DNA of 64,000 bases from Chitinophagales bacterium. GTDB lineage: Bacteria > Bacteroidota > Bacteroidia > Chitinophagales > JADJOU01. Positions 19,244-28,923 of the stretch are shown here, one piece after another. How positions within the stretch are numbered: position 1 is the stretch's first letter; each line of letters starts with the position of its first letter. The DNA lies in NCBI GenBank assembly GCA_030832185.1, contig JAURJQ010000010.1, positions 102,032 through 166,031 on the forward strand, in the 5' to 3' direction. Both the position numbers and the translations under genes were made by a program. Below the pieces are notes generated by a model, which worked only from the letters and a program-made list of their open reading frames with translations, was not told the origin of the DNA and ran no database searches.

Positions 19244-20704
19244 TTAGAATTTATGATCCATAAACATCGGTATCAAAAACCAACAAAAAATGGAAATCAA
19301 AATGATCGAAACGATATTCATGATGAAGCCGGAATAAGCCATTTGTTTGAGTTTGATATGACCGCTAGAGAATACAATTGCATTGGGCGGAGTTCCCATA
19401 GGCAGCATACTCGCGCAGCTTGCAGCCATCGTCATAGGTATGCCGAGCATCAATGGATTCATTCCGAGAGCTATAGCCAAACTCGACACTACAGGTGCGA
19501 AAATAATGACTTGAGCCACATTACTGGTCAGTTCACTGATAAATATGGAAAGGGTGGTAACAATAACTACGAGCAGAAATCCATTTACTTGATAACTCGC
19601 TAACCAATGTCCTAGCATTTGAACTAATTTAGCTTCTTCCAAGCCTCTTCCCAATGCAATACCTCCACCAAAAAGCAATAAAATACCCCAAGCCATTTTT
19701 TTAGAATCTTCCCACTCAAGTAGATTTTCAGATTTTGAATTCTCTTCAGTTGATTTTAAGCCTGATGGAATAGCAAACAAAAGTATCGTCGACATCAAAG
19801 CAATCATCGTGTCATCGAGTTGAAAATTTGGATGGATTTTGTTTATCAAATCTTTTGTTATCCATAGCAAAGACGTGGATATGAAAATAATAAAGACTCT
19901 TTTTTCAGCCGTTGAGAATCTGCCTAATTCTTTGTATTGATTATGAATTAAATCTTTGGTGTCCTTGTTTGCTTTGATATGATTTGGATAGAGCCATTTC
20001 ACTAAAATAAAATACATGGATATCATCAACGCAATAGACAAGGGTGTACAAACCATCATCCATTCTAAAAATCCGATTTGGTGAAGGAATTTATTTTGAA
20101 TATGACTCACATAAGCAATATTGGGTGGTGTACCTATGACAGTACCCACACTCATATTGGATGCCATTGCGATGACGAGTAATAAGACCAGTGAGAAATT
20201 AGCCAAATTACCTTCTCCTATGTGATTCTCTTTCATTAAGTGAATAATGGATAACGCGATGGGAAGCATCATGATTGTAGTAGCTGTATTGCTCAGCCAC
20301 ATACTAAGTATTCCGGTAGCGATAATAAATCCTATTATAATCTGGTCACCACTCGTTCCTGTTATCTTCACTATACTTAGCGCTATCCTGCGATGTAGAT
20401 TCCACTTCTCTATCGCCAAACCCAGCATAAATCCTCCGAGAAATAAAAAAATAATGGGATTGGCATAGGCCTCATACACTTTTTCTATTTTTAAAATTTT
20501 CAATAATGGAAATAAAATCAATGGTACAATGCCCACGACAGGCATAGGTAGCGCCTCTGTAATCCACCATGATATCATTAATATGGCCACAAATAAAGTA
20601 CGATTGGCAAGCTCAGAAATGGCTAAGGGATTCGTCCAATAGAATAATGTAGCTAGTATTATTCCTATGATGATTTTGGCGGGCTTGGAGTAGAAATGTG
20701 TCAT
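19244..20704 (-). CDS. DASS/SLC13-family sodium:anion symporter
   Basis: Inner-membrane transporter of 486 residues with ~11-12 hydrophobic segments. Two family signatures are visible: MWLSNTATTIMMLPIA near residue 135 (the SNT substrate/Na+ motif) and VGTVIGTPPNIAY near 190. A second copy appears in the C-terminal half, as ELTSNVAQVIIFAPV and MLPMGTPPNAIVFSSG. Likely substrates are C4-dicarboxylates, citrate or sulfate; the sequence does not decide. It starts 8 bp after the proS stop, so co-transcription is likely. Confidence 0.88.
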   Translation of the reverse strand: MTHFYSKPAKIIIGIILATLFYWTNPLAISELANRTLFVAILMISWWITEALPMPVVGIVPLILFPLLKILKIEKVYEAYANPIIFLFLGGFMLGLAIEKWNLHRRIALSIVKITGTSGDQIIIGFIIATGILSMWLSNTATTIMMLPIALSIIHLMKENHIGEGNLANFSLVLLLVIAMASNMSVGTVIGTPPNIAYVSHIQNKFLHQIGFLEWMMVCTPLSIALMISMYFILVKWLYPNHIKANKDTKDLIHNQYKELGRFSTAEKRVFIIFISTSLLWITKDLINKIHPNFQLDDTMIALMSTILLFAIPSGLKSTEENSKSENLLEWEDSKKMAWGILLLFGGGIALGRGLEEAKLVQMLGHWLASYQVNGFLLVVIVTTLSIFISELTSNVAQVIIFAPVVSSLAIALGMNPLMLGIPMTMAASCASMLPMGTPPNAIVFSSGHIKLKQMAYSGFIMNIVSIILISIFCWFLIPMFMDHKF

Positions 20705-20712
20705 TTCATAAA

Positions 20713-22194
20713 TTAATGCGCCCTTGCAAACAATACCCGATGTTTTGTTTCTTTACCAGAATAGATACATTTTCCGGCGGTCTGCTCGTAGTCATAAGGA
20801 ATACAACGGATAGTAGCTTTTGTTTCTTCCTTGATTTTTTCTTCGGTCTCTGCAGTTCCATCCCAGTGCGTGATCACAAATCCTCCTTCGGCTATTTTGG
20901 ATTTGAAATCTTCGTAGTCGGTGCATTCGCGTGTATTGGTGTTGCGATATTCTTTAGCTCTGTTGTAGATATTGGCTTGAATTTCTGTCAATAAATTCTC
21001 TACATGATTGACTAATTTATCCTGTGATATAGATTCTTTGCTTAAGTTATCTCTGCGAGCTACCTCCGCTACATTTTCTTCTAAATCACGAGGTCCGAAT
21101 ACGATGCGGACAGGTATACCTTTCATCTCATGCTCGGCAAATTTAAATCCAGGACGCTTCATAAGGTCGGTATCGATTTTGCAGCGGATACCTTTGGCTT
21201 TGAATTGTGTTACGAATTCATTGCATTTATCGATTAAGATTTGGTTCTGCTCTGGTTTTTTTTCATGGAGGAATGGGACAAAAACTACCTGATGTGGCGC
21301 CACTTTTGGCGGCATCACGATTCCTTTATCATCCGAATGCGTCATCAATAAGGCTCCTATCAGTCGAGTCGAAACTCCCCATGACGTAGCCCAGACGTAT
21401 TCGTCTTTTCCTTCGGTGGTTTGGTATTTCACGTCAAATGCTTTCGCGAAATTCTGCCCTAAGAAATGAGAAGTGCCACATTGTAGCGCTTTGCCATCTT
21501 GCATCAAGCCTTCTATGGTATAGGTGTCAACGGCTCCTGCGAAGCGTTCAGACTCTGATTTTACTCCTTGATACACAGGTATAGCCAACCAGTTTTCTGC
21601 AAAATCGGCATATACGCCTAACATTTTTTTGGTTTCTTCTATAGCTTCTGCTTGCGTAGCATGTGCAGTGTGTCCTTCCTGCCAGAGAAATTCGGCTGTG
21701 CGGAGAAATAGTTTCGTCCGCATTTCCCATCGGACTACATTCGCCCATTGATTGATCAATAATGGCAAATCTCGATAGGACTGAATCCATGTCTTATAGG
21801 TATTCCAGATGACGGCTTCGGATGTAGGGCGCACCACCAGTTCTTCTTCTAGCTTGGCTTCTGGGTCCACTATGAGTTTTCCCTTATTGTCTGGGTCATT
21901 TTTTAGTCTATAATGAGTCACGACTGCGCATTCCTTAGCGAAGCCTTCTGCATTCTTTTCCTCTGCTTCAAAAAGTGATTTTGGCACGAATAGCGGGAAA
22001 TAGGCATTTACATGCCCTGTATCTTTAATCATTTTGTCAAGGGCATCTCTCATATTTTCCCAAAGGGCATATCCATAAGGCTTGATAACCATGCAGCCCC
22101 GCACGGAGCTGTAGTCTGCTAGCTCTCCTTTAATGACTAGGTCATTGTACCATTGATTGATGTCTTCTGCTCGTTTGGTGATAAAATCGCTCAT
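20713..22194 (-). CDS. proS: prolyl-tRNA synthetase, archaeal/eukaryotic type
   Basis: Class II aminoacyl-tRNA synthetase charging tRNA-Pro. It is the short form of 493 residues, without the bacterial-type editing insertion between motifs 2 and 3. Motif 1 region: [17 protein letters not shown]. Motif 2: [18 protein letters not shown] and [26 protein letters not shown]. The anticodon-binding domain starts near 290 (PHQVVFVPF). A Cys-containing C-terminal zinc-like domain ends [20 protein letters not shown]. This type is common in Bacteroidota. Confidence 0.95.
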   Translation of the reverse strand: MSDFITKRAEDINQWYNDLVIKGELADYSSVRGCMVIKPYGYALWENMRDALDKMIKDTGHVNAYFPLFVPKSLFEAEEKNAEGFAKECAVVTHYRLKNDPDNKGKLIVDPEAKLEEELVVRPTSEAVIWNTYKTWIQSYRDLPLLINQWANVVRWEMRTKLFLRTAEFLWQEGHTAHATQAEAIEETKKMLGVYADFAENWLAIPVYQGVKSESERFAGAVDTYTIEGLMQDGKALQCGTSHFLGQNFAKAFDVKYQTTEGKDEYVWATSWGVSTRLIGALLMTHSDDKGIVMPPKVAPHQVVFVPFLHEKKPEQNQILIDKCNEFVTQFKAKGIRCKIDTDLMKRPGFKFAEHEMKGIPVRIVFGPRDLEENVAEVARRDNLSKESISQDKLVNHVENLLTEIQANIYNRAKEYRNTNTRECTDYEDFKSKIAEGGFVITHWDGTAETEEKIKEETKATIRCIPYDYEQTAGKCIYSGKETKHRVLFARAH

Positions 22195-22214
22195 AATCTG
22201 TTTTATAAAGTCAA

Positions 22215-22222
22215 CAAATGTA
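22215..22222 (-). promoter_or_regulatory. candidate -7 element for proS
   Basis: The minus strand reads TACATTTG about 20 bp before the proS ATG. There is no clear -33 TTG at standard spacing. Confidence 0.3.
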
Positions 22223-22332
22223 CATCAAAATTTTTATTCAGTTATATTCCCAAGAATGAATAAAAATTTCATGGAAAATCAATTATATCAATGAAATCAA
22301 TCATTAATAATGAGAATAAGATAAGAAAATGC

Positions 22333-22340
22333 TATTTTTG
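22333..22340 (+). promoter_or_regulatory. candidate -7 element for corA
   Basis: TATTTTTG fits TAnnTTTG and lies 17 bp before the corA ATG. There is no TTG at the expected -33 position, so this is weak. Confidence 0.25.
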
Positions 22341-22357
22341 GTATTTTAAAGTTTGAA

Positions 22358-23257
22358 ATGGCTATATCCGAATATATACAGAGTGCTATGGGTTTTCAAT
22401 GGGTAGATGTAGTCTCTCCCGATGAAGCTGAGCTTTTAGCCTTGGGTGAAAAATTTCAGATACACCCATACTCAATCAAAGATTGTTTAGAGCCCGATCA
22501 TCTGCCGAAGTACGAATCTCAAGAAGATTATCATTTTATAATCACTCGGTTAATGATAGAGCATCCGCATAGTTCAAAAATTCATACTATACAGCAGGCT
22601 ACATCTAAATTAGCTTTTTTTTATAACGAAAAATTTATCTTGACTATTCATAGATTGCCTTTAGATTTCATAGCTACTACCAAGGCAAAATATTATGACT
22701 CAGGAAAGTGCCAAACGCCGACTGATATAGTAGTAAGACTGCTATGGAATGTGCTTAAAACCTACGAACAACCTTCCCTAGAATTAGCTAAGGAAATAGA
22801 TATCTATGAAGAGCGTATCTTTTTGAAAAATTTATCGCCACTGCTGATGCAGAATCTCTATTTTCTAAAGCGGAGAACGCATATAGCTCACAAATTACTC
22901 CAAATGACGGGTGGGATAGCGCAGAGTATTCAGTCCAAAGATAAAATAGCGCTTAATGATATGCGAGATATGCATGTTCAGCTCCTATCGGTTTATGCGC
23001 AGAATCTAGAAGATGTCAATAATTTATTACATTTCTATATGTCTATTTCTTCTCAAAAGACCAATGAAGTGATGCGCATTCTGACTGTTTTTTCTGCATT
23101 TTTTCTGCCCTTGACGTTTCTCGCGGGAGTCTATGGAATGAATTTTAAATATATGCCAGAGCTAGATTATATTCATGGATATAAGCTGACTTGGCTCTTT
23201 ATGATATTAATTACCATCTTTATTTTACAATGGTTCTGGCGAAAGAAGTGGTTATGA
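22358..23257 (+). CDS. corA: CorA-family divalent cation channel
   Basis: A 299-residue pentameric Mg2+ (or Co2+/Ni2+) channel. A large cytoplasmic N-domain of alpha/beta fold is followed by a long helical stalk (~150-235). The two C-terminal membrane helices flank the diagnostic GVYGMNF motif near residue 258. The C-terminus ends FWRKKWL. It is followed 55 bp later by an NRAMP-family gene on the same strand, suggesting a metal-transport pair. Confidence 0.9.
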   Translation: MAISEYIQSAMGFQWVDVVSPDEAELLALGEKFQIHPYSIKDCLEPDHLPKYESQEDYHFIITRLMIEHPHSSKIHTIQQATSKLAFFYNEKFILTIHRLPLDFIATTKAKYYDSGKCQTPTDIVVRLLWNVLKTYEQPSLELAKEIDIYEERIFLKNLSPLLMQNLYFLKRRTHIAHKLLQMTGGIAQSIQSKDKIALNDMRDMHVQLLSVYAQNLEDVNNLLHFYMSISSQKTNEVMRILTVFSAFFLPLTFLAGVYGMNFKYMPELDYIHGYKLTWLFMILITIFILQWFWRKKWL

Positions 23258-23312
23258 TTATTAAGTGATTTAGTAGACAGTTAGAAGGAATAGTCAAAAT
23301 AAAATAAGTAAC

Positions 23313-24566
23313 ATGCGGTACTACAGAAAGATAAAAGGCTATTTTAAATTGATAGGACCAGGATTGATAACAGGCGCTAGCGATGATGATCCATCAGGAA
23401 TAGCCACCTATTCTCAAGCAGGAGCCATGTTTGGTTTGAGTACCTTATGGACTTCCATCCTTGCATTCCCCTTGATGGCTGCTATTCAGCAAATGTGTGC
23501 TAGAATTGGCTTAGTAACTTCTCATGGCTTAACTCGTACACTCAAAATTCATTATCCTAAGCCTATCTTATATTTAATGCTACTATTCAGCGCACCAGCT
23601 ATCGTTTTAAATATTGGATCAGATATTGCTGGGATGGGTGCTGTTGGCAATTTATTGTTTCCCAGTATAAATTCATCCTTATTTAGTTTATTTTTTACCG
23701 TCTTATTGATAGTATTAATTATTTATCTCCCATATAAGAAAATTTCTAGCATATTAAAGTGGCTCTGCTCAGTCATGATAGTTTATTTAATGGTGCCTTT
23801 TTTCTATAAGCAAGATATATGGTATATTTTAAAATCTACCTTTGTTCCAAAGATTATTTGGGATAAAAATTTTCTACTAGTATTAGTAGGTATTTTGGGT
23901 ACGACGATTTCACCTTATTTATTTTTTTGGCAGACGTCTGCAGAGGTAGAGGAGATGCGGCAAAGTAAGACGCTTATAGTATTGAATAAAAAGCTAATAA
24001 GCGATGTCAATATGGATATAGATTTCGGAATGATATTTTCGGGTGTTATTATGTTTTTTATAATCCTCACTACCGGTACAGTTTTGTTTGACCAAGGTAT
24101 ACATCAAATAGACACAGTAGAGCAAGCGGCAGTAGCCTTGAAACCTGTAGCAGGAAATCTAGCCTATTTGTTATTTTCCATTGGAGTGATTAGTACTGGT
24201 TTGATTGCTATTCCAGTTTTGAGCGGTTCACTTTCTTATATTTTTGCAGAATCATTTGGTTGGGAAGAGGGATTGGATAAGAAATTTCATGAAGCGAAGG
24301 GTTTTTATGCTATAATTATCGTTTCGCTGATTGTAGGTCTTGGTCTTAATTTTATTGGAATTTCACCTGTCAAGGCATTGATATATACTGCAGTTTTATA
24401 TGGCATATCCACGCCTGTATTGATATGTATTATTCTCCATATTGCAAATAATAAGACGATTATGGGCGAATATACAAATGGCTTCTGGGCAAACCTGCTA
24501 GGAGTATTTAGTTTACTAATAATGCTTTTAGCAGCATTCGGATTATTGTATTTTCAATTTACTTAA
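23313..24566 (+). CDS. NRAMP (SLC11)-family metal transporter with atypical binding-site motifs
   Basis: A 417-residue, ~11-helix transporter. Helix 1 carries GASDDDPSGIATYSQAGA, where canonical Mn2+/Fe2+ NRAMPs have DPGN. In helix 6 the canonical MPH motif (whose Met ligates soft metals) is replaced by ISPY in GTTISPYLFFWQTS. The Asp is kept but the Asn and Met ligands are not. Loss of the Met is a known feature of NRAMP-related Mg2+ transporters, so Mn2+/Fe2+ transport cannot be assumed. The neighbouring corA makes a Mg2+ role plausible; this is inference. It is not safely named mntH. Confidence 0.85.
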   Translation: MRYYRKIKGYFKLIGPGLITGASDDDPSGIATYSQAGAMFGLSTLWTSILAFPLMAAIQQMCARIGLVTSHGLTRTLKIHYPKPILYLMLLFSAPAIVLNIGSDIAGMGAVGNLLFPSINSSLFSLFFTVLLIVLIIYLPYKKISSILKWLCSVMIVYLMVPFFYKQDIWYILKSTFVPKIIWDKNFLLVLVGILGTTISPYLFFWQTSAEVEEMRQSKTLIVLNKKLISDVNMDIDFGMIFSGVIMFFIILTTGTVLFDQGIHQIDTVEQAAVALKPVAGNLAYLLFSIGVISTGLIAIPVLSGSLSYIFAESFGWEEGLDKKFHEAKGFYAIIIVSLIVGLGLNFIGISPVKALIYTAVLYGISTPVLICIILHIANNKTIMGEYTNGFWANLLGVFSLLIMLLAAFGLLYFQFT

Positions 24567-24590
24567 TATATTTTTAAAGTGTATTTAACG

Positions 24591-25730
24591 ATGCAAACTT
24601 TTCACAGATTCAATATTGTAGTTTTTTGTTTTTTATTTTTTGGACAGCCAATGGCTTCCCAGCAATTTAGCGTGCTGACCTGCAGCCGAGGAGACGAGAT
24701 TTATAGTACCTTTGGTCATTCAGCTATTCGTTACCAAGATATTTCGCAAGGGATAGATTGGGTTTACAATTACGGTTTATTTGACTTTCAGGATCCCAAT
24801 TTTATCCCTAAATTCTGTATGGGTAAGTTAGATTATATGGTGGGAAAGGAATCTATGAATGATTTTATGGGGCAATATGTCTATCAACAGCGGGAGGTCA
24901 AGGAACAAGTTTTGAACCTATCTTCAGCGCAAAGAGATAGTCTATTTCAGTTCCTAGAATGGAATATTCAAGATGAAAACAAATACTATCGCTATGATTT
25001 TTTATTTAACAATTGTGCGACCAAAATAATCGATGTCATCGAGAAGAATTGTAAAGGTATACAGATGAAATTTTATGAGGAGGAGGATAAGAAGACCTTC
25101 CGTGAGCATGTTCATAGCAATGCTGAAAATTCAGTGCCTTGGATTGACTGGGGCATGGATGTGGCTTTGGGTATGCCAGTGGATAAAAAATCAACGGCAC
25201 GGGAATATTGTTTTTTGCCAGAGTTTGTAGCGAAGTCTATTGCATTAAGTCAGATTAATGGACAAGCACTTGTAGTCAAAGAATCTGTGATAATACCAGA
25301 GACCCCTAGGATAAGATCGAGCTGGGATTGGTTGTTTAATCCCAACATTTTCGGAATTTTGATTATGTTAATTGTGGTCATGTTAAAATTTAAACCTCAA
25401 TCATGGTCTAATATTTTTTTCGGTACATTCTATTTATTATTGGGCCTAGGTGGATTAGTTATAGGCTTTGAGTGGTTTTTTACCGAACATTTCGTGACAA
25501 AGAATAACTTAAATTTACTTTGGTTGAACCCGCTTTTTATTCCTTACGGATATTTCATTTTAAGAGGAAAGACTTTGCAAATATTGACATTAATTGTCAA
25601 ATTTTGTTTGACTATTGCCTTGATTATTGCCATATTGGGGCTTCAAGATTTGCATAGTGCTAGCAGAAGTTTAATTCTTGCAGCTTTCATAATGAATTAT
25701 TTGATTACAAATAAAGAAACAACTAATTAA
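24591..25730 (+). CDS. DUF4105 (Lnb N-terminal periplasmic domain) membrane protein
   Basis: The track ORF opens with GTG at 24579. I chose the ATG at 24591 because a clean signal peptide starts there ([19 protein letters not shown]). The exported domain (~25-235) contains [18 protein letters not shown] and [16 protein letters not shown], the conserved His and Cys regions of DUF4105. Four or so membrane helices fill ~245-375. The family is widespread in Bacteroidota and has a papain-like look (conserved Cys/His), but no reaction is established to my knowledge. It lies 12-24 bp after the NRAMP gene and ends 7 bp before ppa. Confidence 0.82.
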   Translation: MQTFHRFNIVVFCFLFFGQPMASQQFSVLTCSRGDEIYSTFGHSAIRYQDISQGIDWVYNYGLFDFQDPNFIPKFCMGKLDYMVGKESMNDFMGQYVYQQREVKEQVLNLSSAQRDSLFQFLEWNIQDENKYYRYDFLFNNCATKIIDVIEKNCKGIQMKFYEEEDKKTFREHVHSNAENSVPWIDWGMDVALGMPVDKKSTAREYCFLPEFVAKSIALSQINGQALVVKESVIIPETPRIRSSWDWLFNPNIFGILIMLIVVMLKFKPQSWSNIFFGTFYLLLGLGGLVIGFEWFFTEHFVTKNNLNLLWLNPLFIPYGYFILRGKTLQILTLIVKFCLTIALIIAILGLQDLHSASRSLILAAFIMNYLITNKETTN

Positions 25731-25737
25731 TGTAATA

Positions 25738-26289
25738 ATGAAGATAGACAAAACAAACCCATGGCATAAAGTGAGTCGAGGAAATTCGGAGCCGAATTCA
25801 GTAAATGGAATCATTGAGATACCCAAGGGAACTCGAGCTAAATATGAAGTGGATAAGGAAAGTGGACTTCTGCGCCTAGATAGGGTTATATACTCTTCTA
25901 TGTATTATCCTGCCAATTATGGTTTTATCCCGCAAACCTATTGTGGAGATAGAGATCCTCTAGATATTCTGATCTTAACTCAGATAGAAGTGGTTCCACT
26001 TTGTATAGTCCCTGCAAAGGTAATTGGTGTCATGCGAATGGTGGACAGTGGAGATACAGATGATAAAATAATAGCCGTATGCGCTGGAGACCCTAGTGCA
26101 AATCATATTCAAGATATTTCTGAATTGCCCGAACATTTTATACTAGAACTGAGAAATTTCTTTGAAGAGTATAAAAAATTGGAGAAAAAGCATGTGGTCG
26201 TCGCTGAATTTTTAAATCGAGATGCAGCTATGGAAATCGTGGAAGAGAGTTTTAGGATGTATGATGCCTTATTAGAAGCAAAAAATTAA
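25738..26289 (+). CDS. ppa: soluble inorganic pyrophosphatase, family I
   Basis: Hydrolyses pyrophosphate to two phosphates in the cytosol, pulling biosynthetic reactions forward. The 183-residue protein shows the family I active site: [14 protein letters not shown] (Lys/Glu/Tyr), [12 protein letters not shown], and the metal-binding [10 protein letters not shown] near residue 75. The later acidic residue of the signature is in [13 protein letters not shown]. It starts 7 bp after the DUF4105 gene. Confidence 0.95.
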   Translation: MKIDKTNPWHKVSRGNSEPNSVNGIIEIPKGTRAKYEVDKESGLLRLDRVIYSSMYYPANYGFIPQTYCGDRDPLDILILTQIEVVPLCIVPAKVIGVMRMVDSGDTDDKIIAVCAGDPSANHIQDISELPEHFILELRNFFEEYKKLEKKHVVVAEFLNRDAAMEIVEESFRMYDALLEAKN

Positions 26290-26346
26290 ACTAATTTTAG
26301 TATGTTGATTCCCTAATATGCTCTATCTTAGCTAAAAAATTAGAGT

Positions 26347-27048
26347 ATGAATAAATTATTGTTACTAACGTCCATTTTGTGCATGTCTTTTGCACTTCAT
26401 TCGCAATCAGTTGACGAAATCATAGCATTGAATCTCAAAGCGAGAGGTGGTGAGGACAAAATACGTGGACTGAAAACTATGGTTATGGAATGCGTATCGA
26501 ATAGACAAGGTATGGAATTTCCAGTGAAGCTTTCATTTGCCAATAAAGTAGGATTCAGATTGGATATGCAAATCATGGGAATGGATTGTTTTATGCTCAT
26601 CAATGAAAAAGCGGCTTATAATTATTTTCCAATGCGTGGTCAGGCCAAGCCAGAAGCTATGCCAGAGGAGTTGCATAAGGGAATGCTTTCTAGATTGGAC
26701 ATTCAAGGAGATTTTATTGATTATAAGGAAAAGGGTGTCAACTTCAAATTATTACCAGAAGAGAAATTAGATGATCAGCCATGCTATGTATTATTGTCAA
26801 CCAATAAAGCGGGAAAAGAAAAGACGATTTATATCGATAAAAAGACTAATCTGGTCATAAAAGATATTTCTAAAACAGAAGTTGAAGGCGAAGAAAGAGA
26901 AGTGGCTAGTACCTATAGTGATTTTCAAACTGTAGATGGCTACGTGCTCCCCATGACCTTATCTAGTCCAATGAATGGAGATATGAAGGTCACTAAATAT
27001 AGTCTTAATACTGATTTGAAGCCAGAGATGTTTGAAGTTAAGAACTAA
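26347..27048 (+). CDS. LolA-like outer-membrane lipoprotein-sorting family protein
   Basis: A periplasmic 233-residue protein with signal peptide MNKLLLLTSILCMSFALHSQ. The body has the half-barrel beta pattern of the LolA/LolB-like superfamily: GGEDKIRGLKTM near 35, repeated amphipathic strands, and DGYVLPMTLSS near the end. In Bacteroidota such proteins are usually annotated as outer membrane lipoprotein-sorting protein. It is not necessarily the true LolA. It lies 57 bp after ppa and precedes an LtaS-like gene. Confidence 0.75.
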   Translation: MNKLLLLTSILCMSFALHSQSVDEIIALNLKARGGEDKIRGLKTMVMECVSNRQGMEFPVKLSFANKVGFRLDMQIMGMDCFMLINEKAAYNYFPMRGQAKPEAMPEELHKGMLSRLDIQGDFIDYKEKGVNFKLLPEEKLDDQPCYVLLSTNKAGKEKTIYIDKKTNLVIKDISKTEVEGEEREVASTYSDFQTVDGYVLPMTLSSPMNGDMKVTKYSLNTDLKPEMFEVKN

Positions 27049-27081
27049 GGTTAAACTTCTACTCCTCCGTGCTATTGAAAC

Positions 27082-28923
27082 ATGAAGTATCTAGTTTTTT
27101 TACTAAAAATTCTTTTTGTACAGCTAGTTTTTTGCCAAGTTTTTCGCATCCTATTTCTGATATTATCTTCAGATAAATTCGAATTTACTCTTTTTCTAGG
27201 GAGTCTGATTTCAGGCTTTCAATTTGATTTAGGCATCAGTCTTATTGTTTTAGTATTACTTAGTCTATTCCATTGGTTGATTTCGTTTGTAACCACTTTG
27301 CGATATCATAAATTGTTTTTAGGATTTTTCTTTGTACTTACAGTCTTTCAGGCTATGATTGCTGCAGGTGACATAATACTTTATAAATACTGGGACTGTA
27401 TATTTAGCGTGCGAGCTTACCCTTATTTGAAGAATATTTCTGAGTTATTCAAGAATGTATCTACGTTCAATTTTGTCTTTGTCGTCTTCTATTTCGGCTT
27501 GATTACCATTCTTTTTTTCTATGTAAGTAATAAAATGAAGTTATTTGCGGTATTTTCTATCAAATGGTTTCAAAGGGGTCTAGTTATAATATGTTTAATT
27601 CCGCTTGCTTTTTTAGCTATCAGGGGAGGTTTTCGCGAGATTCCGCGCAATCAAAGTGATGGTTTTTTCTGTGAAAATAGGACGTATAATATTTCCTCTA
27701 TTAATAGTACATGGAATTTTTTCAATGTATTAGTGGAGAATCAAAAGTTCTTAGAAAAAAATCCATATAAAAAGCTATCTGATACTATGATGCTGATTAG
27801 GGTAAATGAGATGCAGAGACCAGGAGCAATTAGCGATGTCCAGTTATTTTCATTTTCTAGTCAACCTAATATTGTCCTTATAACCATGGAAGGAGTAAAT
27901 GCAGAAGTATTTAAAATACATAATGGCCAGACTTCACATATGCCTTTTTTAGAATCTCTTCTAGATTCCTCTTATTATTTTATGAGAGCATTTTCTGTAG
28001 GTTCTAGAACTGAGCAAGGTCTTGCAGCTATGCTTTCAGGCTCTTTAGCTACCCCTTATAATAATATTACAGATAATATAAGCACTCTCTCTGATATTCC
28101 AAGTATCCTCACTGCGATGAATAAGAGAAAATATCATACACAATTTGTCTTTGGAGGCAATGTAGAGTTTGCTAATATGAGGGCATATCTTAATCAAATA
28201 GGATATGATACCGTGCTTGACATTACCAGTTTTGATACGAAGCATGGTTTACAAAGTCTAGGTTTACCTGATGAATATTTGGTCGATGCACTCATAGATC
28301 AATATGAAAAATTAAAACCACCTTTTTTTCTGCATACACTCACCTTGAGTACGCATGAGCCTTTCGATATACCTGGTTTGAAAACCTACTCTTCAGAAAA
28401 GAAAATGTATTTGCAAAGTGTGACTTATTTAGACAATCAGTTGAAGAAATTATTTTCTAAACTAGCTACAAATAAGAAATTTGACAATACAGTTTTTATT
28501 ATTACTTCTGATCATGGGCATAAAATGCCTCATGACTATGATATTGCTAGTAAGGAGCGCTATCATATTCCGATGATTATATATTCAAAAAAGTTAAATT
28601 CAGTGTATAGAGGCTATCAAGATACGAGCTTATTTGCACAGCACAATTTTCCAGCCACTTTATCATATCTTCTCGGCTGGAAAGAAAAAAACTATTTAAA
28701 ATTTTCTAGGAACCATTTTACATCTATGAATAGATATACAATGAGCGCCTTTGTCAATGGTTATCTTTTTCAGACAGATACGAGTTCTATCTCTTATGAC
28801 TATGTATGGCGACCCTATGATACTGCGAATAAAGAACTCGTGAGGCAGCATAGCTATCCTCAAGCTTTACTGCAGTATTTAGCCGATCAAATACGAGGCG
28901 TGCGCCCCATTAAAGAAAAATAA
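27082..28923 (+). CDS. LtaS-like sulfatase/phosphoglycerol transferase family membrane protein
   Basis: A 613-residue protein with ~5 N-terminal membrane helices (residues 1-~195) and an extracytoplasmic alkaline-phosphatase-superfamily domain (~260-580). Active-site features: NIVLITMEGVN (metal Glu), GSRTEQGLAAMLSG with the likely nucleophile Thr, and FIITSDHGHKMP (metal Asp/His). In Firmicutes this fold makes lipoteichoic acid from phosphatidylglycerol. In a Gram-negative, transfer of phosphoglycerol or phosphoethanolamine to a glycan or lipid is more likely, but the substrate is unknown. Its 3' end overlaps the opposing glycosyltransferase gene by 37 bp. Confidence 0.85.
   Translation: MKYLVFLLKILFVQLVFCQVFRILFLILSSDKFEFTLFLGSLISGFQFDLGISLIVLVLLSLFHWLISFVTTLRYHKLFLGFFFVLTVFQAMIAAGDIILYKYWDCIFSVRAYPYLKNISELFKNVSTFNFVFVVFYFGLITILFFYVSNKMKLFAVFSIKWFQRGLVIICLIPLAFLAIRGGFREIPRNQSDGFFCENRTYNISSINSTWNFFNVLVENQKFLEKNPYKKLSDTMMLIRVNEMQRPGAISDVQLFSFSSQPNIVLITMEGVNAEVFKIHNGQTSHMPFLESLLDSSYYFMRAFSVGSRTEQGLAAMLSGSLATPYNNITDNISTLSDIPSILTAMNKRKYHTQFVFGGNVEFANMRAYLNQIGYDTVLDITSFDTKHGLQSLGLPDEYLVDALIDQYEKLKPPFFLHTLTLSTHEPFDIPGLKTYSSEKKMYLQSVTYLDNQLKKLFSKLATNKKFDNTVFIITSDHGHKMPHDYDIASKERYHIPMIIYSKKLNSVYRGYQDTSLFAQHNFPATLSYLLGWKEKNYLKFSRNHFTSMNRYTMSAFVNGYLFQTDTSSISYDYVWRPYDTANKELVRQHSYPQALLQYLADQIRGVRPIKEK

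Noticed and set aside
19229-19603. 124-aa plus-strand ORF
   Set aside because: It is antisense to the DASS transporter, is rich in His/Arg/Tyr as expected of a shadow frame, and has no recognisable domain.
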